DNA of 64,000 bases from assembly GCF_024508295.1 (NCBI RefSeq), contig NZ_CP101990.1, positions 248,001 through 312,000 of the forward strand, written 5' to 3'. The notes under the pieces were generated by a model, which did not search any database, was not told the DNA's origin, and saw nothing but the letters and a program-made list of their open reading frames with translations. Origin of the DNA: Aeromicrobium duanguangcaii (lineage in GTDB: Bacteria > Actinomycetota > Actinomycetes > Propionibacteriales > Nocardioidaceae). Both the position numbers and the translations under genes were made by a program. This document shows positions 9,301-19,201 of the stretch, piece after piece. How positions within the stretch are numbered: position 1 is the stretch's first letter; each line of letters begins with the position of its first letter.

Positions 9301-9582
9301 ATGACGGTCGACATCACGTACAACGAGCCCGAGCAGCAGTACGAGATCGCGGTCGACGGCGAGGTCGCCGGCCACACCGTGGCGCGGGACGAGGGCGACG
9401 TCGTCGTCTTCCCGCACACCGTGATCGACGAGCGCTTCGAGGGCCAGGGCCTGGGCGGCAAGCTCGTCGGCTACGCGCTCGACGACGTCCGCTCGCGCGG
9501 CAAGAAGGTCCAGGCGCACTGCACCTACGTCAAGCACTTCATCGAGAAGCACCCCGAGTACCAGGACCTGCGCGCCGAGTGA
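9301..9582 (+). CDS. Small GNAT-like N-acetyltransferase (YjdJ type)
   Basis: 93 residues, ATG at 9301. The short fold matches the Gcn5-related N-acetyltransferase-like family PF14542: GDVVVFPHTVIDERFEGQGL, GKLVGYALDDVRSRGKKV and the ending of the YVKHFIEKHPEYQDL type. The substrate is unknown for this family. Its stop overlaps the start of the NRAMP gene by 4 nt, so they are probably co-transcribed. No strong ribosome site is seen; CAAGGT 6 nt upstream is a weak candidate for a leaderless -10. Confidence 0.85.
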   Translation: MTVDITYNEPEQQYEIAVDGEVAGHTVARDEGDVVVFPHTVIDERFEGQGLGGKLVGYALDDVRSRGKKVQAHCTYVKHFIEKHPEYQDLRAE

Positions 9583-10793
9583 CCCACGCCCTGCGACGCC
9601 GGCTCACGCTGTTGGGGCCGGCGTTCATCGCTGCCGTCGCGTACGTCGATCCCGGCAACGTCGCGACGAACCTCACCGCCGGGGCGCAGTTCGGCTACAC
9701 GCTCGTCTGGGTCATCGTCCTGGCCAACCTCATGGCGGTGCTGCTGCAGTACCTCTCGGCCAAGCTGGGACTGGTGACGCGCCGGTCGCTCGCGGCCCAG
9801 GTGGGCGGGCGCGTCTCGACCCGCACGCGGTTCCTGTACTGGCTGCAGGCCGAGGGCATCGCGATCGCCACCGATCTGGCCGAGGTCATCGGCGGCGCGA
9901 TCGCGTTCCACCTGCTGTTCGACCTGCCGCTGCCGGTGGGCGCGGTGCTGACGGCCGTGGTCGCGATGCTCGTGCTGACGATCGGCGACCGACGCGGGCA
10001 GGGCGCTCTCGAGCGGCTGATCGTGGGGTTCCTGCTGCTGATCGCGGTCGGCTTCCTGGCCGGACTCGTCGTGGGTCCGCCCTCGGTCTCGGGCGTGGCC
10101 GGCGGTCTGGTGCCGCGCTTCGACGGCGCCGAGAGCGTGCTTCTGGCGTCGGGCATCGTCGGCGCCACGGTGATGCCGCACGCGGTCTACCTGCACTCCA
10201 GCCTGACGGCGGGCCGCCTGGGTCGTCGGGGCGAGGACTCGTCCGTGCGCGAGCTGCTGGCCGCCACCCGCACCGACGTGGTCCTGGCGCTGATCCTGGC
10301 CGGCGTCCTGAACCTGGGGCTGCTGCTCATGGCGGCGGCGAACCTGCAGGGCATGCCCGGCACGGACACGATCGCCGGCGCGTACGAGCTGATCGGCAGT
10401 GAGATCGGCGCGGGCGTCGCCCTGTTGTTCGCGGTGGCGCTGCTGGGCTCGGGCATCTCGTCGACGTCCGTCGGCAGCGCGGCCGGCGCCGAGGTCATGC
10501 GCAGCCTCACGTCGTGGTCGCTCTCGCCGTTGACGCGGCGGATGATCACGCTCATCCCGGCGCTGGCGATCCTGCTGCTGGGGATCGACCCGACCCGGGC
10601 CCTCGTCGTGTCGCAGGTCGTCCTGTCGATGGGCATCCCGTTCGCCGTCGTGCCGCTGGTGTGGCTGACGTCCTCGCGCGCGGTGATGGGCGAGTACGTC
10701 AACCGCCGGGCCACCACGGCGCTGGCCGTGCTGGCGGGCGGCGCGATCGTGGCGCTGAATCTGGTCCTGCTGTGGCTGACGTTCGTGGGCTGA
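9579..10793 (+). CDS. mntH: NRAMP-family divalent metal (Mn2+/Fe2+) transporter
   Basis: 404 residues. GTG at 9579 is chosen because it overlaps the upstream stop and brings the conserved DPGN (residues 24-27) to the usual place in helix 1. The helix 6 motif MPHAVYLHS occurs near residue 198. About 11 transmembrane helices are visible. Both metal-binding elements (DPGN and MPH) are intact, so it should be an active proton-coupled Mn/Fe importer in the cytoplasmic membrane. No MntR or DtxR gene is nearby. Confidence 0.88.
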   Translation: MTHALRRRLTLLGPAFIAAVAYVDPGNVATNLTAGAQFGYTLVWVIVLANLMAVLLQYLSAKLGLVTRRSLAAQVGGRVSTRTRFLYWLQAEGIAIATDLAEVIGGAIAFHLLFDLPLPVGAVLTAVVAMLVLTIGDRRGQGALERLIVGFLLLIAVGFLAGLVVGPPSVSGVAGGLVPRFDGAESVLLASGIVGATVMPHAVYLHSSLTAGRLGRRGEDSSVRELLAATRTDVVLALILAGVLNLGLLLMAAANLQGMPGTDTIAGAYELIGSEIGAGVALLFAVALLGSGISSTSVGSAAGAEVMRSLTSWSLSPLTRRMITLIPALAILLLGIDPTRALVVSQVVLSMGIPFAVVPLVWLTSSRAVMGEYVNRRATTALAVLAGGAIVALNLVLLWLTFVG

Positions 10794-10811
10794 GACTCCT
10801 AGGCTGGCGCC

Positions 10812-11669
10812 ATGCCTGAGATGCCCGAGGTCGAGGCGCTGGTGCGCTGGCTGGGCGAGAAGCTCGACGGAGCCGTCGTCGCCGACATCGAGCCCGCCTC
10901 CTTCGCGGTGCTCAAGACCTACGATCCGCCGGTGTCGGCGTTCGCGGGCCTGACCGTCTCGGCCGTGCGCCGGCACGGCAAGTTCATCGACATCGACGTG
11001 GACGGCCTGCACCTGGTGATCCATCTCGCGAAGGCCGGGTGGTTGCGCTGGAGCGACCACTTCGGCGACAAGCGGATCAAGATGGGCGGGCCCCTCGCCC
11101 TGCGGCTGCGCGTCGACCGGGGCGACGGACCGCACGAGGGCTTCGACCTGACCGAGGCGGGCACCCGCAAAGGACTGGCCGTCTACGCCGTGCGCGATCC
11201 GCAGGAGGTCCCGGGCATCGAGCGGCTCGGCCCCGATCCCTTGGAGCCCGGCTTCGACCTGCGCCCGCTGCTGCAGCGCCGGATGCAGGTCAAGCGGCTG
11301 CTGCGCGACCAGTCGATCATCGCCGGCATCGGCAACGCCTACAGCGACGAGATCCTGCACGCCGCCCGGCTGTCGCCGTTCGCGATCGCCGAGAAGCTCG
11401 ACGAGGACGAGATCGGCCGGCTCGAGTCGGCCGTCACCTCGGTGCTGACCGAGGCGGTCGCGGCGGCCGACGGCAAGCCCGCGTCGGACCTCAAGGACGC
11501 CAAGCGCGAGCGGATGCGGGTGCACGGGCGCGCGGGGGAGACCTGCGACGTGTGCGGCGGCACGATCGCCGAGGTCGTCTTCGCGGACTCCTCCCTGCAG
11601 TACTGCCCGACCTGCCAGACCGGCGGTGTCCTGCTCAAGGACCGCACCACCTCGAAGTTCCTGAAATAG
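10812..11669 (+). CDS. Fpg/Nei-family DNA glycosylase/AP lyase
   Basis: 285 residues. Translation may start at either of two in-frame ATGs (10812 MPEMPEVEA, or 10818 MPEVEA); both give the N-terminal Pro-Glu needed for catalysis. TAGGCT at 10800-10805 lies 6 nt before the first ATG and favours it. A basic residue for the AP-lyase wing is in AVRRHGKF. The helix-two-turn-helix segment contains DQSIIAGIGNAYSDEIL. A C-terminal zinc finger (CDVC starting at Cys245, then CPTC) is intact. It removes oxidised bases in base-excision repair. It is closer to the actinobacterial Nei2-like group than to canonical MutM, which I infer from the MPEMPEV start. Confidence 0.85.
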   Translation: MPEMPEVEALVRWLGEKLDGAVVADIEPASFAVLKTYDPPVSAFAGLTVSAVRRHGKFIDIDVDGLHLVIHLAKAGWLRWSDHFGDKRIKMGGPLALRLRVDRGDGPHEGFDLTEAGTRKGLAVYAVRDPQEVPGIERLGPDPLEPGFDLRPLLQRRMQVKRLLRDQSIIAGIGNAYSDEILHAARLSPFAIAEKLDEDEIGRLESAVTSVLTEAVAAADGKPASDLKDAKRERMRVHGRAGETCDVCGGTIAEVVFADSSLQYCPTCQTGGVLLKDRTTSKFLK

Positions 11670-11671
11670 AC

Positions 11672-11705
11672 GAAGGGGGCGAGGGCCGAAGCCCTCGCCC
11701 CCTTC
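11672..11705. terminator. Bidirectional hairpin terminator
   Basis: A perfect 15-bp stem (11672-11686 with 11691-11705) closed by a CGAA tetraloop lies between two convergent genes. The strand-symmetric A and T flanks suit termination from both sides. Confidence 0.8.
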
Positions 11706-11723
11706 CTCAGGGTCGAGCCGGTG

Positions 11724-12665
11724 TCACTTCTTCTTGACGGTGACCATGACCTTCACGCGGGCGGTGCCGCCCTTGCCGTCACGGACGGACACGTAGAACG
11801 CGGTCTTGCCCTTGAAGTTCTTCTTGGGCTTGAACGTGAACTTCGGGCCCTTGCCGCTGACCTTGCCGGCCTTCTTGTTGACCTTGCCGACCTTGTAGGT
11901 CAGGCGGTCGCGGTTGGCGTCCGTGGCCTTGATGACGAACTTCTTGGCCTTGTTCTTCTTGGTCACGACCTTGACGGTCTTGGGCGCCTTCGGGGCGACG
12001 TTCGGCGCCTTGACCACGCGGATCGAGCCCAGGGCGCGGTCGGCGGGGCCGACACACGTCAGCTTGGACGGGATGGTCTCGGCGGGCATCTCGTCGGGCT
12101 CGGTGTAGATCGAGGCCGCGATGGTGAAGCTCGCCGGCACGCCCAGCGCGACGGAGCCAGCGGTGTACGCCGGGGCCTTGATGGCCGGGACGGTGCCCGA
12201 AGCCGGGATGTTCCACGGCTGGTTGACCGCCTGCGGGATGGCCGTCCTGGGCGCGGCGAGGTTCGGAATCCGGATGGCAGACGTCTTGCCAGCGGTCGTG
12301 AGGGTCATGGCAGCGTCGGTGGAGCCGCCCCAGGCGGCCGTGCCACTGAGCAGGCCGACCGTCGAGTCGCGGAGCAACTCGGGCATCGTCAGCGTGATCT
12401 TGACGGCACGCTTGGGAATCGTCTGGCCCGGGTAGACGGTGGTGGGGACGGTGGTCGAGATGGCCACGTCGAGCACGTGGGTGCCGAGATTCAGTGGCGG
12501 AGCGTCGCCAGCCGTCACCTTGCAGGTGTACTTGAAGCTCTTGGAGAGCGCGACGTCGGCGGCGTGAGCGGAGGACGCGAGGCCCACCGTGGCGAGCGTT
12601 CCGCCGACGAGGGCGGCGGTGATGGGGAGCGCGACGCGGCGCGCTACGAGGGAAGAGCGGGTCAC
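11724..12665 (-). CDS. Secreted DUF6801-like protein with C-terminal Ig/cadherin-like domain
   Basis: 313 residues. GTG at 12665 (protein VTRSSLVARR) is chosen because AAAGG lies 8 nt upstream; GTG at 12674 is too close to it. A signal peptide ends at SAHA-AD (~residue 35). The region after it (~36-200) begins LSKSFKYTCKV and resembles the actinobacterial extracellular DUF6801 family (recognition from memory). The last ~100 residues are lysine-rich with DANRDRLTY and YVSVRDGKGGTA, typical of bacterial Ig/cadherin-like repeats. Probably an exported, wall-associated protein; function unknown. It shares a bidirectional terminator with the Nei-type gene. Confidence 0.7.
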   Translation of the reverse strand: MTRSSLVARRVALPITAALVGGTLATVGLASSAHAADVALSKSFKYTCKVTAGDAPPLNLGTHVLDVAISTTVPTTVYPGQTIPKRAVKITLTMPELLRDSTVGLLSGTAAWGGSTDAAMTLTTAGKTSAIRIPNLAAPRTAIPQAVNQPWNIPASGTVPAIKAPAYTAGSVALGVPASFTIAASIYTEPDEMPAETIPSKLTCVGPADRALGSIRVVKAPNVAPKAPKTVKVVTKKNKAKKFVIKATDANRDRLTYKVGKVNKKAGKVSGKGPKFTFKPKKNFKGKTAFYVSVRDGKGGTARVKVMVTVKKK

Positions 12666-12751
12666 GATGGACACCTTTCGGACGGTGCCCGCCGAGGTCG
12701 AACTCCGGCGGACGAGAACTGGCTGCGCGGTAACGTAGCACAGCGAACTGT

Positions 12752-12787
12752 GAGTTACCGCACACTCTAACTCCGAACGGTAACTCC
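12752..12787 (-). promoter_or_regulatory. Inverted repeat upstream of secreted-protein promoter
   Basis: GAGTTACCG (12752-12760) and CGGTAACTC (12779-12787) are perfect 9-bp arms 18 nt apart. They lie just upstream of a likely -10 (TACGTT on the minus strand, 12732-12737). A further TAACTC core lies between the arms. This looks like a binding site for an unknown regulator. Confidence 0.4.
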
Positions 12788-12848
12788 GGGGTACAGGGGA
12801 TGGTCCTGAGGTCCACGGCCCCCATCGACGTCCGCCTAGGCTGGAGCC

Positions 12849-13472
12849 ATGGGCATCGGAAACACGGGACGTCGGGTCAACGCCGCGGTGGGCTCCATGG
12901 CCGGCCGCGTGGACGGCCACACGGTCGAGGTGGCGAATCACGCCGCCCGGGTCCTGACGCTCGCGGTCCGCGTGCTGCGCTGGCCGACGCTGGTCGTCCT
13001 CGTGCTGGCGTGGCCGTTCATCGCCGGGCTGGCGGTCATCTCCGTGGCCGCAGACGACACGTGGCTGAAGGTGGTCGCCGGCGTGCTGGCCGTCCTGGGT
13101 GGCGCGATCTCGGCGGCCTTCGGCTTCCGGCGCAACCGGATCCTCACGGCCGTGCAGGACGAGGAGGAGTTCGCGACCGAGCTGGGCATCGCCGTGGCCC
13201 TGAGCGACGACGTCGGAGAGGCGCGACTGGCGCTGGGCCAGCTGGCCGGCACCGGTGGCGGCGCCCGGGTGTTCTCGCGACTCAAGGGCCTGTGGCGTGG
13301 GCTGGGCGTCGGTCCGGGAGTCCTGCAGGGAGCGAACGACCTGCCCCGGGCGAAGTGGTTCTTCCCGCCGAAGATCGGCACGACGATCACGCTGTTCTTC
13401 GCGGCCCTCTGGGTCGTGCCGGTGTCGTTCGTGAGCTGCCTGCTGCTGGCGATCGCCCTCGCCGCCCGCTGA
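12849..13472 (+). CDS. Hypothetical membrane protein
   Basis: 207 residues, ATG at 12849 with TAGGCT at 12837-12842, 6 nt upstream, so probably leaderless. Hydrophobic segments lie at ~42-65 (WPTLVVLVLAWPFIAGLAVI), ~70-92 and ~178-205, with a charged central region (FRRNRILTAVQDEEEF). I do not recognise the family. Its end lies 1 bp from the end of the convergent ABC permease gene. Possibly a small actinobacterial membrane protein of unknown role. Confidence 0.65.
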   Translation: MGIGNTGRRVNAAVGSMAGRVDGHTVEVANHAARVLTLAVRVLRWPTLVVLVLAWPFIAGLAVISVAADDTWLKVVAGVLAVLGGAISAAFGFRRNRILTAVQDEEEFATELGIAVALSDDVGEARLALGQLAGTGGGARVFSRLKGLWRGLGVGPGVLQGANDLPRAKWFFPPKIGTTITLFFAALWVVPVSFVSCLLLAIALAAR

Positions 13473-13473
13473 G

Positions 13474-14199
13474 TCAGGGCGTCCGGCGGCGCAGCGTCAG
13501 CGAGGCCAGGGCGACGGAGCCGATGGCGAACCCGATGAGGACCAGCAGGTCCGTGACGCGCTCGTCGGCGGTCTGCCCGTCGGCCAGCGAGGTGAAGGCG
13601 TCCGTCGAATAGGTCAGCGGCATCACCACCGACAGCCACCGCAGTACGTCGGGCATGCGGTCGACGGGCACCAGGAGTCCGCACACCAGGATCTGCGGGA
13701 TGATCACCAGCGGCATGAACTGGACCGCCTGGAACTCCGTGCGGGCGAACGCCGACGCCAGCAGCCCGAGCGCCGTGCCCACGATCGATCCGAGGATCGC
13801 GAAGACCAAGCCCTCCCACGGGCGGTCGAGGCCGAGATCCAGCGCCCACTGCCCGACCGCGAGGCTGATCACCGACTGCACCAGCGCGACCAGGCTGAAC
13901 GCCAGCGCGTAGCCGCCGATCAGCTCACCGCGCCGCAACGGCGTCGTCAGCAGTCGCTCGAGGGTGCCCGACATCCGCTCGCGGACCATCGTGACGCTGG
14001 TGATGAGGAACATCAGGATGAACGGGAACAGCGCCAGCATCTGGGGACCGACCCGCTCGAAGACCCGGGGCTGGTTGTCGAAGACGTAGCGGAACAGCAA
14101 CAGCAGGATCGCCGGGAGGATCAGCAGCATCACGACGCTGCGCGGGTCGTGGCGCAGCTGCCACAGCACGCGCTTCGTGGTCGCCAGGGTCCCGGTCAT
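13474..14199 (-). CDS. ABC-2 type transporter permease
   Basis: 241 residues. ATG at 14199 overlaps the ATPase stop by 4 nt (ATGA); upstream in-frame sequence belongs to the other frame of the ATPase gene. Six hydrophobic segments follow the DrrB/ABC-2 pattern, with ERMSGTLERLLTTPLRR in the first cytosolic loop, a strong ABC-2 signature. Together with the ATPase it should form an exporter for a drug, lipid or natural product. The substrate cannot be read from the sequence. Confidence 0.85.
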   Translation of the reverse strand: MTGTLATTKRVLWQLRHDPRSVVMLLILPAILLLLFRYVFDNQPRVFERVGPQMLALFPFILMFLITSVTMVRERMSGTLERLLTTPLRRGELIGGYALAFSLVALVQSVISLAVGQWALDLGLDRPWEGLVFAILGSIVGTALGLLASAFARTEFQAVQFMPLVIIPQILVCGLLVPVDRMPDVLRWLSVVMPLTYSTDAFTSLADGQTADERVTDLLVLIGFAIGSVALASLTLRRRTP

Positions 14200-14912
14200 C
14201 GCCCGCCGCCCGTCGCGAGGGCCAGGAACGCCGACTCGATGTCCTGCGTGCCCGTGGCCGCGCGCAGTCCGGCGGGCGTGTCCTGGGCGATGAGCCGTCC
14301 CTCGCGCATCAGCAGGACCTCGTCGCAGCGGTCCGCCTCGTCCATGACGTGACTCGACACGAGCAGGGTGGCGCCCGCGGACGCCAGGTCGGTGAACAGC
14401 CGCCACAGGTCGCGGCGCAGGACGGGGTCGAGCCCGACGGTCGGCTCGTCGAGCAGGTACACGTCGGGCGACGCCAGCAGCGCGGCGGCCAGGGAGACGC
14501 GGGCGCGCTGGCCACCGGAGAGGCTGCGGGTCAGCTGGTCCCTCCGGTCGGCGAGGTCGACCGATCGCAGGACCTCGTCGACGCGCTCCTGCTCCACTCC
14601 GTAGATCGCGGCGAAGTAGGCCAGGTTCTGGGCCACGGTGAGGTCGTCGTAGACCGAGCTGCCCTGGGTGACGTAGCCGACGCGACGGCGGTTGACGGCC
14701 GAGCCGCCCGGCTCGCCCAGCACGTCGACCGTGCCGGACTTCACGATCTGGACCCCCACCAGGGAGCGGATCAGCGTGGACTTGCCGCACCCGCTCGGCC
14801 CCAGCAGCCCGGTGATCCTGCCGCGGGGAATGGTCAGGTCGAGTCCGTCCAGCACCGTCCGGCCGCCGCGCTCGACCACGAGCTGCCTGACCTCGATGGC
14901 GGCGGCTGTCAT
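14196..14912 (-). CDS. ABC transporter ATP-binding protein (DrrA/CcmA type)
   Basis: 238 residues, ATG at 14912 (protein [17 protein letters not shown]). Walker A is GPSGCGKST, the signature is [12 protein letters not shown] and Walker B is [13 protein letters not shown], followed by the H-loop [14 protein letters not shown]. All are intact. It pairs with the overlapping ABC-2 permease. The gene is divergent from purL, with only 88 bp between the starts. Confidence 0.88.
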   Translation of the reverse strand: MTAAAIEVRQLVVERGGRTVLDGLDLTIPRGRITGLLGPSGCGKSTLIRSLVGVQIVKSGTVDVLGEPGGSAVNRRRVGYVTQGSSVYDDLTVAQNLAYFAAIYGVEQERVDEVLRSVDLADRRDQLTRSLSGGQRARVSLAAALLASPDVYLLDEPTVGLDPVLRRDLWRLFTDLASAGATLLVSSHVMDEADRCDEVLLMREGRLIAQDTPAGLRAATGTQDIESAFLALATGGGR

Positions 14913-15000
14913 GAATCGACCATCACACCGGAGCTGCGAGCGCGCAAGAGTCGTACGACGCCCGTCCTGGCCGGTTCGTGCGGCCACTAGGCTGGGCCGC

Positions 15001-18000
15001 GTGTCGCGCGACGTCGAACTCACCGTGGTCGAGGGCGGCAACGCTCTCTCGCCCTTCCGAGCCCGTGCCCTGCTGTCCCGCCTCCAGGAGCTGGCCCCCG
15101 GGCTGACCGGCGTCCGCGCCCGTCACGTCCACTGGATCGCCAGTGAGAAGCCCTTGGCGGAGGACGTCGTCGAGACCCTCACGCGGCTGCTCGACTACGG
15201 CGATCCCGCCCAGGACGGACCCGAGGGCACCCTCGTCGTCGTCGGCCCGCGACTGGGCACGATCTCGCCGTGGTCGAGCAAGGCCACCGACATCGTGCAC
15301 AACTGCGGCATCGACGTGCGCCGCGTCGAGCGCGTCACGGAGTACACGCTGACGGGCGCCGAGCCGACGCCCGAGCAGCTGGCGGCCTGCGCCGACGTGC
15401 TGCACGACCGGATGACCGAGACGGCGCTGACGTCGCGTGAGGCGGCGGCGGACCTGTTCGACGAGCGCGAGGCCGAGCCGATGCAGCGCATCGACGTCCT
15501 CGGCGGCGGCCGGGCGGCACTGGAGCAGGCGAACACCGAGTTCGGCCTGGCGCTGTCGGACGACGAGATCGACTACCTCGTCGAGTCCTTCACCGACCTG
15601 GACCGCAACCCCACCGACGTCGAGCTGATGATGTTCGCGCAGGCGAACTCCGAGCACTGCCGCCACAAGATCTTCAACGCGGACTTCGTCGTCGACGGCG
15701 AGCCGCAGGACCGCTCGCTGTTCGCGATGATCCGGCACACCGAGCAGGTCGCCGGTCACGGCACCGTCGTCGCGTACAAGGACAACGCCTCGATCATGCA
15801 GGGCGGCTCGGCGACGCGCTGGCTGCCCGAGTCGGCCGACGTCCCCAGCCGCTACACGGCGCGCGAGGACGAGATCCACGTGCTGATGAAGGTCGAGACG
15901 CACAACCACCCCACCGCCATCTCGCCCTACCCGGGCGCCGCGACGGGAGCGGGCGGCGAGATCCGCGACGAGGGCGCGACGGGCCGCGGCTCGCAGCCCA
16001 AGGCCGGCCTGACCGGCTTCGTCGTCTCGAACCTGCACCTGCCAGGCACGGACGAGCCGTGGGAGACCGAGCAGTACGGCCGGCCCGAGCACATCGCCAG
16101 CCCGCTCGACATCATGACCGAGGGCCCGATCGGCGCCGCCGCCTTCAACAACGAGTTCGGCCGGCCCGGCCTGGGCGGCTTCTTCCGCGTCTACGAGCAG
16201 ACCGTCGACGGCGTCCGCCGCGGCTATCACAAGCCGATCATGAGCGCGGGCGGCCTCGGGTCGATCAGCGCCGAGATGACCGAGAAGATCGCGTTCACCG
16301 GAGGCACGCTGCTGGTGCAGCTCGGCGGCCCCGGCATGCGCATCGGCATGGGTGGCAGCGCCGCCTCCTCGAAGGCGGCCGGCGCCAACGCCGCCGAGCT
16401 GGACTTCGACTCGGTCCAGCGCGGCAACCCCGAGATCGAGCGTCGGGCGCAGGAGGTCATCAACCACTGCTGGTCGCTGGGCGAGGACAACCCGATCCTG
16501 TCGATCCACGACGTGGGCGCCGGCGGGCTCTCGAACGCCTTCCCCGAGCTGGTCGACGACGCAGGTGTCGGCGCGACGTTCGACCTGGCGGCGGTGCCCG
16601 TCCTCGAGACCGGTCTGGCCCCCAAGGAGATCTGGTGCAACGAGAGCCAGGAGCGCTACGTCCTGGCGATCGCGCCGGAGTCCCTCGAGCGGTTCGCGGC
16701 CCTGGCCGAGCGTGAGCGCTGCCCCTTCGCGGTGGTCGGCGTGGCCCGCGACGACGCCCAGCTGGTGCTGACGGCTGCCGATCCGGCGGACGAGTCGCCC
16801 GTCGACATGCCGCTGGAGGTGCTGCTGGGCAAGCCGCCGAAGATGACGCGTGACGCCACCCGCGTCGAGCGCTCCACGGCCGAGCTCGACCTCGCGGACA
16901 TCGACGTGCGCGAGGCCGCCCACGCGGTCCTGCGGCACCCCTCGGTCGCCTCGAAGCGCTTCCTGATCACCATCGCCGACCGCACGGTCGGTGGCCTCAC
17001 GCACCGCGACCAGATGGTCGGGCCGTGGCAGGTCCCGGTCGCCGACGTCGCCGTGACGCTCGCCGACCACGTCGGCTTCGGCGGCGAGGCCATGGCCAGT
17101 GGCGAGCGCACCCCGCTCGCGGCGGTCGACGGGCCGGCGTCGGGCCGGATGGCGGTGGGCGAGGCGATCACCAACCTGCTCGCCGCGCCGATCCACCTGC
17201 CGGGCGTCAAGCTCTCGTGCAACTGGATGGCCGCGTGCGGCGAGGACGGCGAGGACGCCGCCCTCTACGACACGGTCCACGCCGTCGCGATGGAGCTGTG
17301 CCCGGCCCTGGGCATCTCGGTGCCCGTCGGCAAGGACTCCCTGTCGATGCGCACCCGCTGGACCGACGAGTCCGGTGAGGACAAGCAGGTCACGGCGCCC
17401 GTCTCGCTCGTCGTCACCGCGTTCGCCGCGCTGCCCGACGTGCGTGGCACGGCCACGCCCGAGCTGCCGGCCGACGCGGCGCTGCTGCTGGTCGACCTGG
17501 GCGCGGGCCGCAACCGCCTCGGCGGGTCGATGCTGGCGCAGGTCCGCGGCGAGTTCGGCGGCCGCGTGCCCGACCTGGACGATCCCGCCCGCCTCGTGTC
17601 CCTCGTCGACGGCGTCAACGCGCTGCGCGAGGCCGGACTGCTGCAGGCGTACCACGATCGCTCCGACGGTGGCCTGTGGGCGGCCGTCTGCGAGATGGCG
17701 TTCGCCGGCGGTGTCGGAGTCGATCTCGACGTCGCCGACCTCGCCGAGCTGTTCACCGAGGAACTCGGCGCGATCCTGGCCGTTCCGGCTGCCCGCGCCG
17801 ACGAGGCGACGGAGCTGCTCGCGCGTCACGGCCTGGGTGAGCTGACGCGCCGCGTGGGCACGTCGACGACCGACCGGCTCGTCCGCGTCCCCGGCCTCGG
17901 TCTCGAGGAGTCGCTGACCGAGCTGGCGCAGACGTGGGACGAGGTCTCCTGGCGCATCTCGCGGCTGCGCGACAACCCCGAGTGCGCCGACGCCGAGCAC

Positions 18001-18855
18001 GCCGCGATCGGCGCGCCGGAGCCCCTGCTGACCGTCGAGACCACGTTCGACCCCACGGACGACGTGTCCGCCCCGTACCTGGTCGGTCGGGCGCGGCCGA
18101 AGGTGGCGATCCTGCGCGAGCAGGGCGTCAACTCCCACGTCGAGACCGCGTTCGGCTTCGACCGGGCCGGGTTCGACACGTACGACGTGCACATGACCGA
18201 TCTGCAGTCCGGGCGGTTCGACCTGTCCGACGTCGTCGGCCTCGCCGCCTGCGGCGGGTTCTCCTACGGCGACACCCTGGGCGCCGGCGAGGGCTGGGCT
18301 CGGTCGGTGCTGTTCAACCCGGCCCTGACCGACGCGTTCTCCGGGTTCTTCTCCCGACCCGACACGTTCGGCATCGGCATCTGCAACGGCTGCCAGATGT
18401 TCGCGGCCCTCGCGGACCTCATCCCCGGTGCCGACGCGTGGCCGCGGTTCACCCGCAACGTCTCCGAGCAGTACGAGGCCCGCCTCGCGCTGGTCGAGGT
18501 CCTCGACTCGCCCTCGATCTTCTTCTCCGGCATGGCCGGGTCGAAGGTGCCGATCGCGGTCGCGCACGGCGAGGGGTTCGCGAACTTCTCGGTGCGCGGC
18601 GATGCCGACGCGGTGCACCGCGCGGCGCGATTCGTCGACGTGCAGGGCCGGGTCGCCACGCAGTACCCCGCCAACCCGAACGGGTCGCCCGACGGGCTCA
18701 CGGCGGTGACGACCCCGGACGGTCGATTCACGGCGATCATGCCGCACGCCGAGCGCGTGCAGCGGAACGCCCAGATGTCGTGGACGACGGGGGATCCTGC
18801 TGCGGAGAGCCCGTGGCTGCGGATGTTCCGGAACGCGCGCGTGTGGGTCGATTGA
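15001..18855 (+). CDS. purL: Phosphoribosylformylglycinamidine synthase, long fused form
   Basis: 1284 residues, GTG at 15001 with TAGGCT at 14988-14993, 7 nt upstream (leaderless). This is the single-chain FGAR amidotransferase. It has an N-terminal PurS-like region (~1-150), the ATP-dependent synthetase core ([34 protein letters not shown]) and a C-terminal glutaminase (~1020-1284). The glutaminase has nucleophile Cys1128 in GICNGCQMF and His1249/Glu1251 in PHAERVQR. It converts FGAR, glutamine and ATP to FGAM, the fourth step of purine synthesis. Most actinomycetes encode PurS, PurQ and a short PurL separately, so this long form, usual in enterobacteria and eukaryotes, is notable. All catalytic residues are present. 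Confidence 0.95.
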   Translation: MSRDVELTVVEGGNALSPFRARALLSRLQELAPGLTGVRARHVHWIASEKPLAEDVVETLTRLLDYGDPAQDGPEGTLVVVGPRLGTISPWSSKATDIVHNCGIDVRRVERVTEYTLTGAEPTPEQLAACADVLHDRMTETALTSREAAADLFDEREAEPMQRIDVLGGGRAALEQANTEFGLALSDDEIDYLVESFTDLDRNPTDVELMMFAQANSEHCRHKIFNADFVVDGEPQDRSLFAMIRHTEQVAGHGTVVAYKDNASIMQGGSATRWLPESADVPSRYTAREDEIHVLMKVETHNHPTAISPYPGAATGAGGEIRDEGATGRGSQPKAGLTGFVVSNLHLPGTDEPWETEQYGRPEHIASPLDIMTEGPIGAAAFNNEFGRPGLGGFFRVYEQTVDGVRRGYHKPIMSAGGLGSISAEMTEKIAFTGGTLLVQLGGPGMRIGMGGSAASSKAAGANAAELDFDSVQRGNPEIERRAQEVINHCWSLGEDNPILSIHDVGAGGLSNAFPELVDDAGVGATFDLAAVPVLETGLAPKEIWCNESQERYVLAIAPESLERFAALAERERCPFAVVGVARDDAQLVLTAADPADESPVDMPLEVLLGKPPKMTRDATRVERSTAELDLADIDVREAAHAVLRHPSVASKRFLITIADRTVGGLTHRDQMVGPWQVPVADVAVTLADHVGFGGEAMASGERTPLAAVDGPASGRMAVGEAITNLLAAPIHLPGVKLSCNWMAACGEDGEDAALYDTVHAVAMELCPALGISVPVGKDSLSMRTRWTDESGEDKQVTAPVSLVVTAFAALPDVRGTATPELPADAALLLVDLGAGRNRLGGSMLAQVRGEFGGRVPDLDDPARLVSLVDGVNALREAGLLQAYHDRSDGGLWAAVCEMAFAGGVGVDLDVADLAELFTEELGAILAVPAARADEATELLARHGLGELTRRVGTSTTDRLVRVPGLGLEESLTELAQTWDEVSWRISRLRDNPECADAEHAAIGAPEPLLTVETTFDPTDDVSAPYLVGRARPKVAILREQGVNSHVETAFGFDRAGFDTYDVHMTDLQSGRFDLSDVVGLAACGGFSYGDTLGAGEGWARSVLFNPALTDAFSGFFSRPDTFGIGICNGCQMFAALADLIPGADAWPRFTRNVSEQYEARLALVEVLDSPSIFFSGMAGSKVPIAVAHGEGFANFSVRGDADAVHRAARFVDVQGRVATQYPANPNGSPDGLTAVTTPDGRFTAIMPHAERVQRNAQMSWTTGDPAAESPWLRMFRNARVWVD

Positions 18856-18943
18856 GGCCGGCACCGGCCACCGGGCATAGTTCCAACGGACTGTTTTTGT
18901 CGCGACGCTTCGACAGGTGGACTCGTCCGCGTACTCTCGGTAT

Positions 18944-19123
18944 GTGGCCTTGTACCCTCCCGGCGAACGCGTGAGCGAGCCGCTCGACGACCGGCTGCGC
19001 GACGACGCCGCGCTGGCCGAGATCGAGCTGACCTCCCGCCTCATGATCGCCGCATCGGGTGCCGCCGCCCCTCTCAGTCAGGCCGAGATCGACGGGCTGC
19101 TGGGCATCGATCCGCACGCCTGA
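18944..19123 (+). CDS. Small conserved actinobacterial protein of unknown function
   Basis: 59 residues. GTG at 18944 is preferred because TACTCT at 18932-18937 lies 6 nt upstream, as in the other leaderless genes; an ATG at 18917 also reads in frame but overlaps that box. The protein (VALYPPGERVSEPLDDRL) is acidic and helical, with no membrane span and a C-terminal LSQAEIDGLLGID helix. It resembles short actinobacterial proteins of similar length that lack an assigned role. It stands alone between purL and the phosphate-transport pair. Confidence 0.6.
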   Translation: MALYPPGERVSEPLDDRLRDDAALAEIELTSRLMIAASGAAAPLSQAEIDGLLGIDPHA

Positions 19124-19201
19124 CCGCCTCGGTTGACGGCGACTTCCGCAGAGCGCCTACCATGAGAGAGTCTGCCCAACATCCTCCCGAGGAGCCCCCG
19201 C

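Noticed and set aside
14923-19044. A 1373-codon minus-strand open frame opposite purL
   Set aside because: Shadow of the purL codon pattern; it has no recognisable domain and purL is certain.
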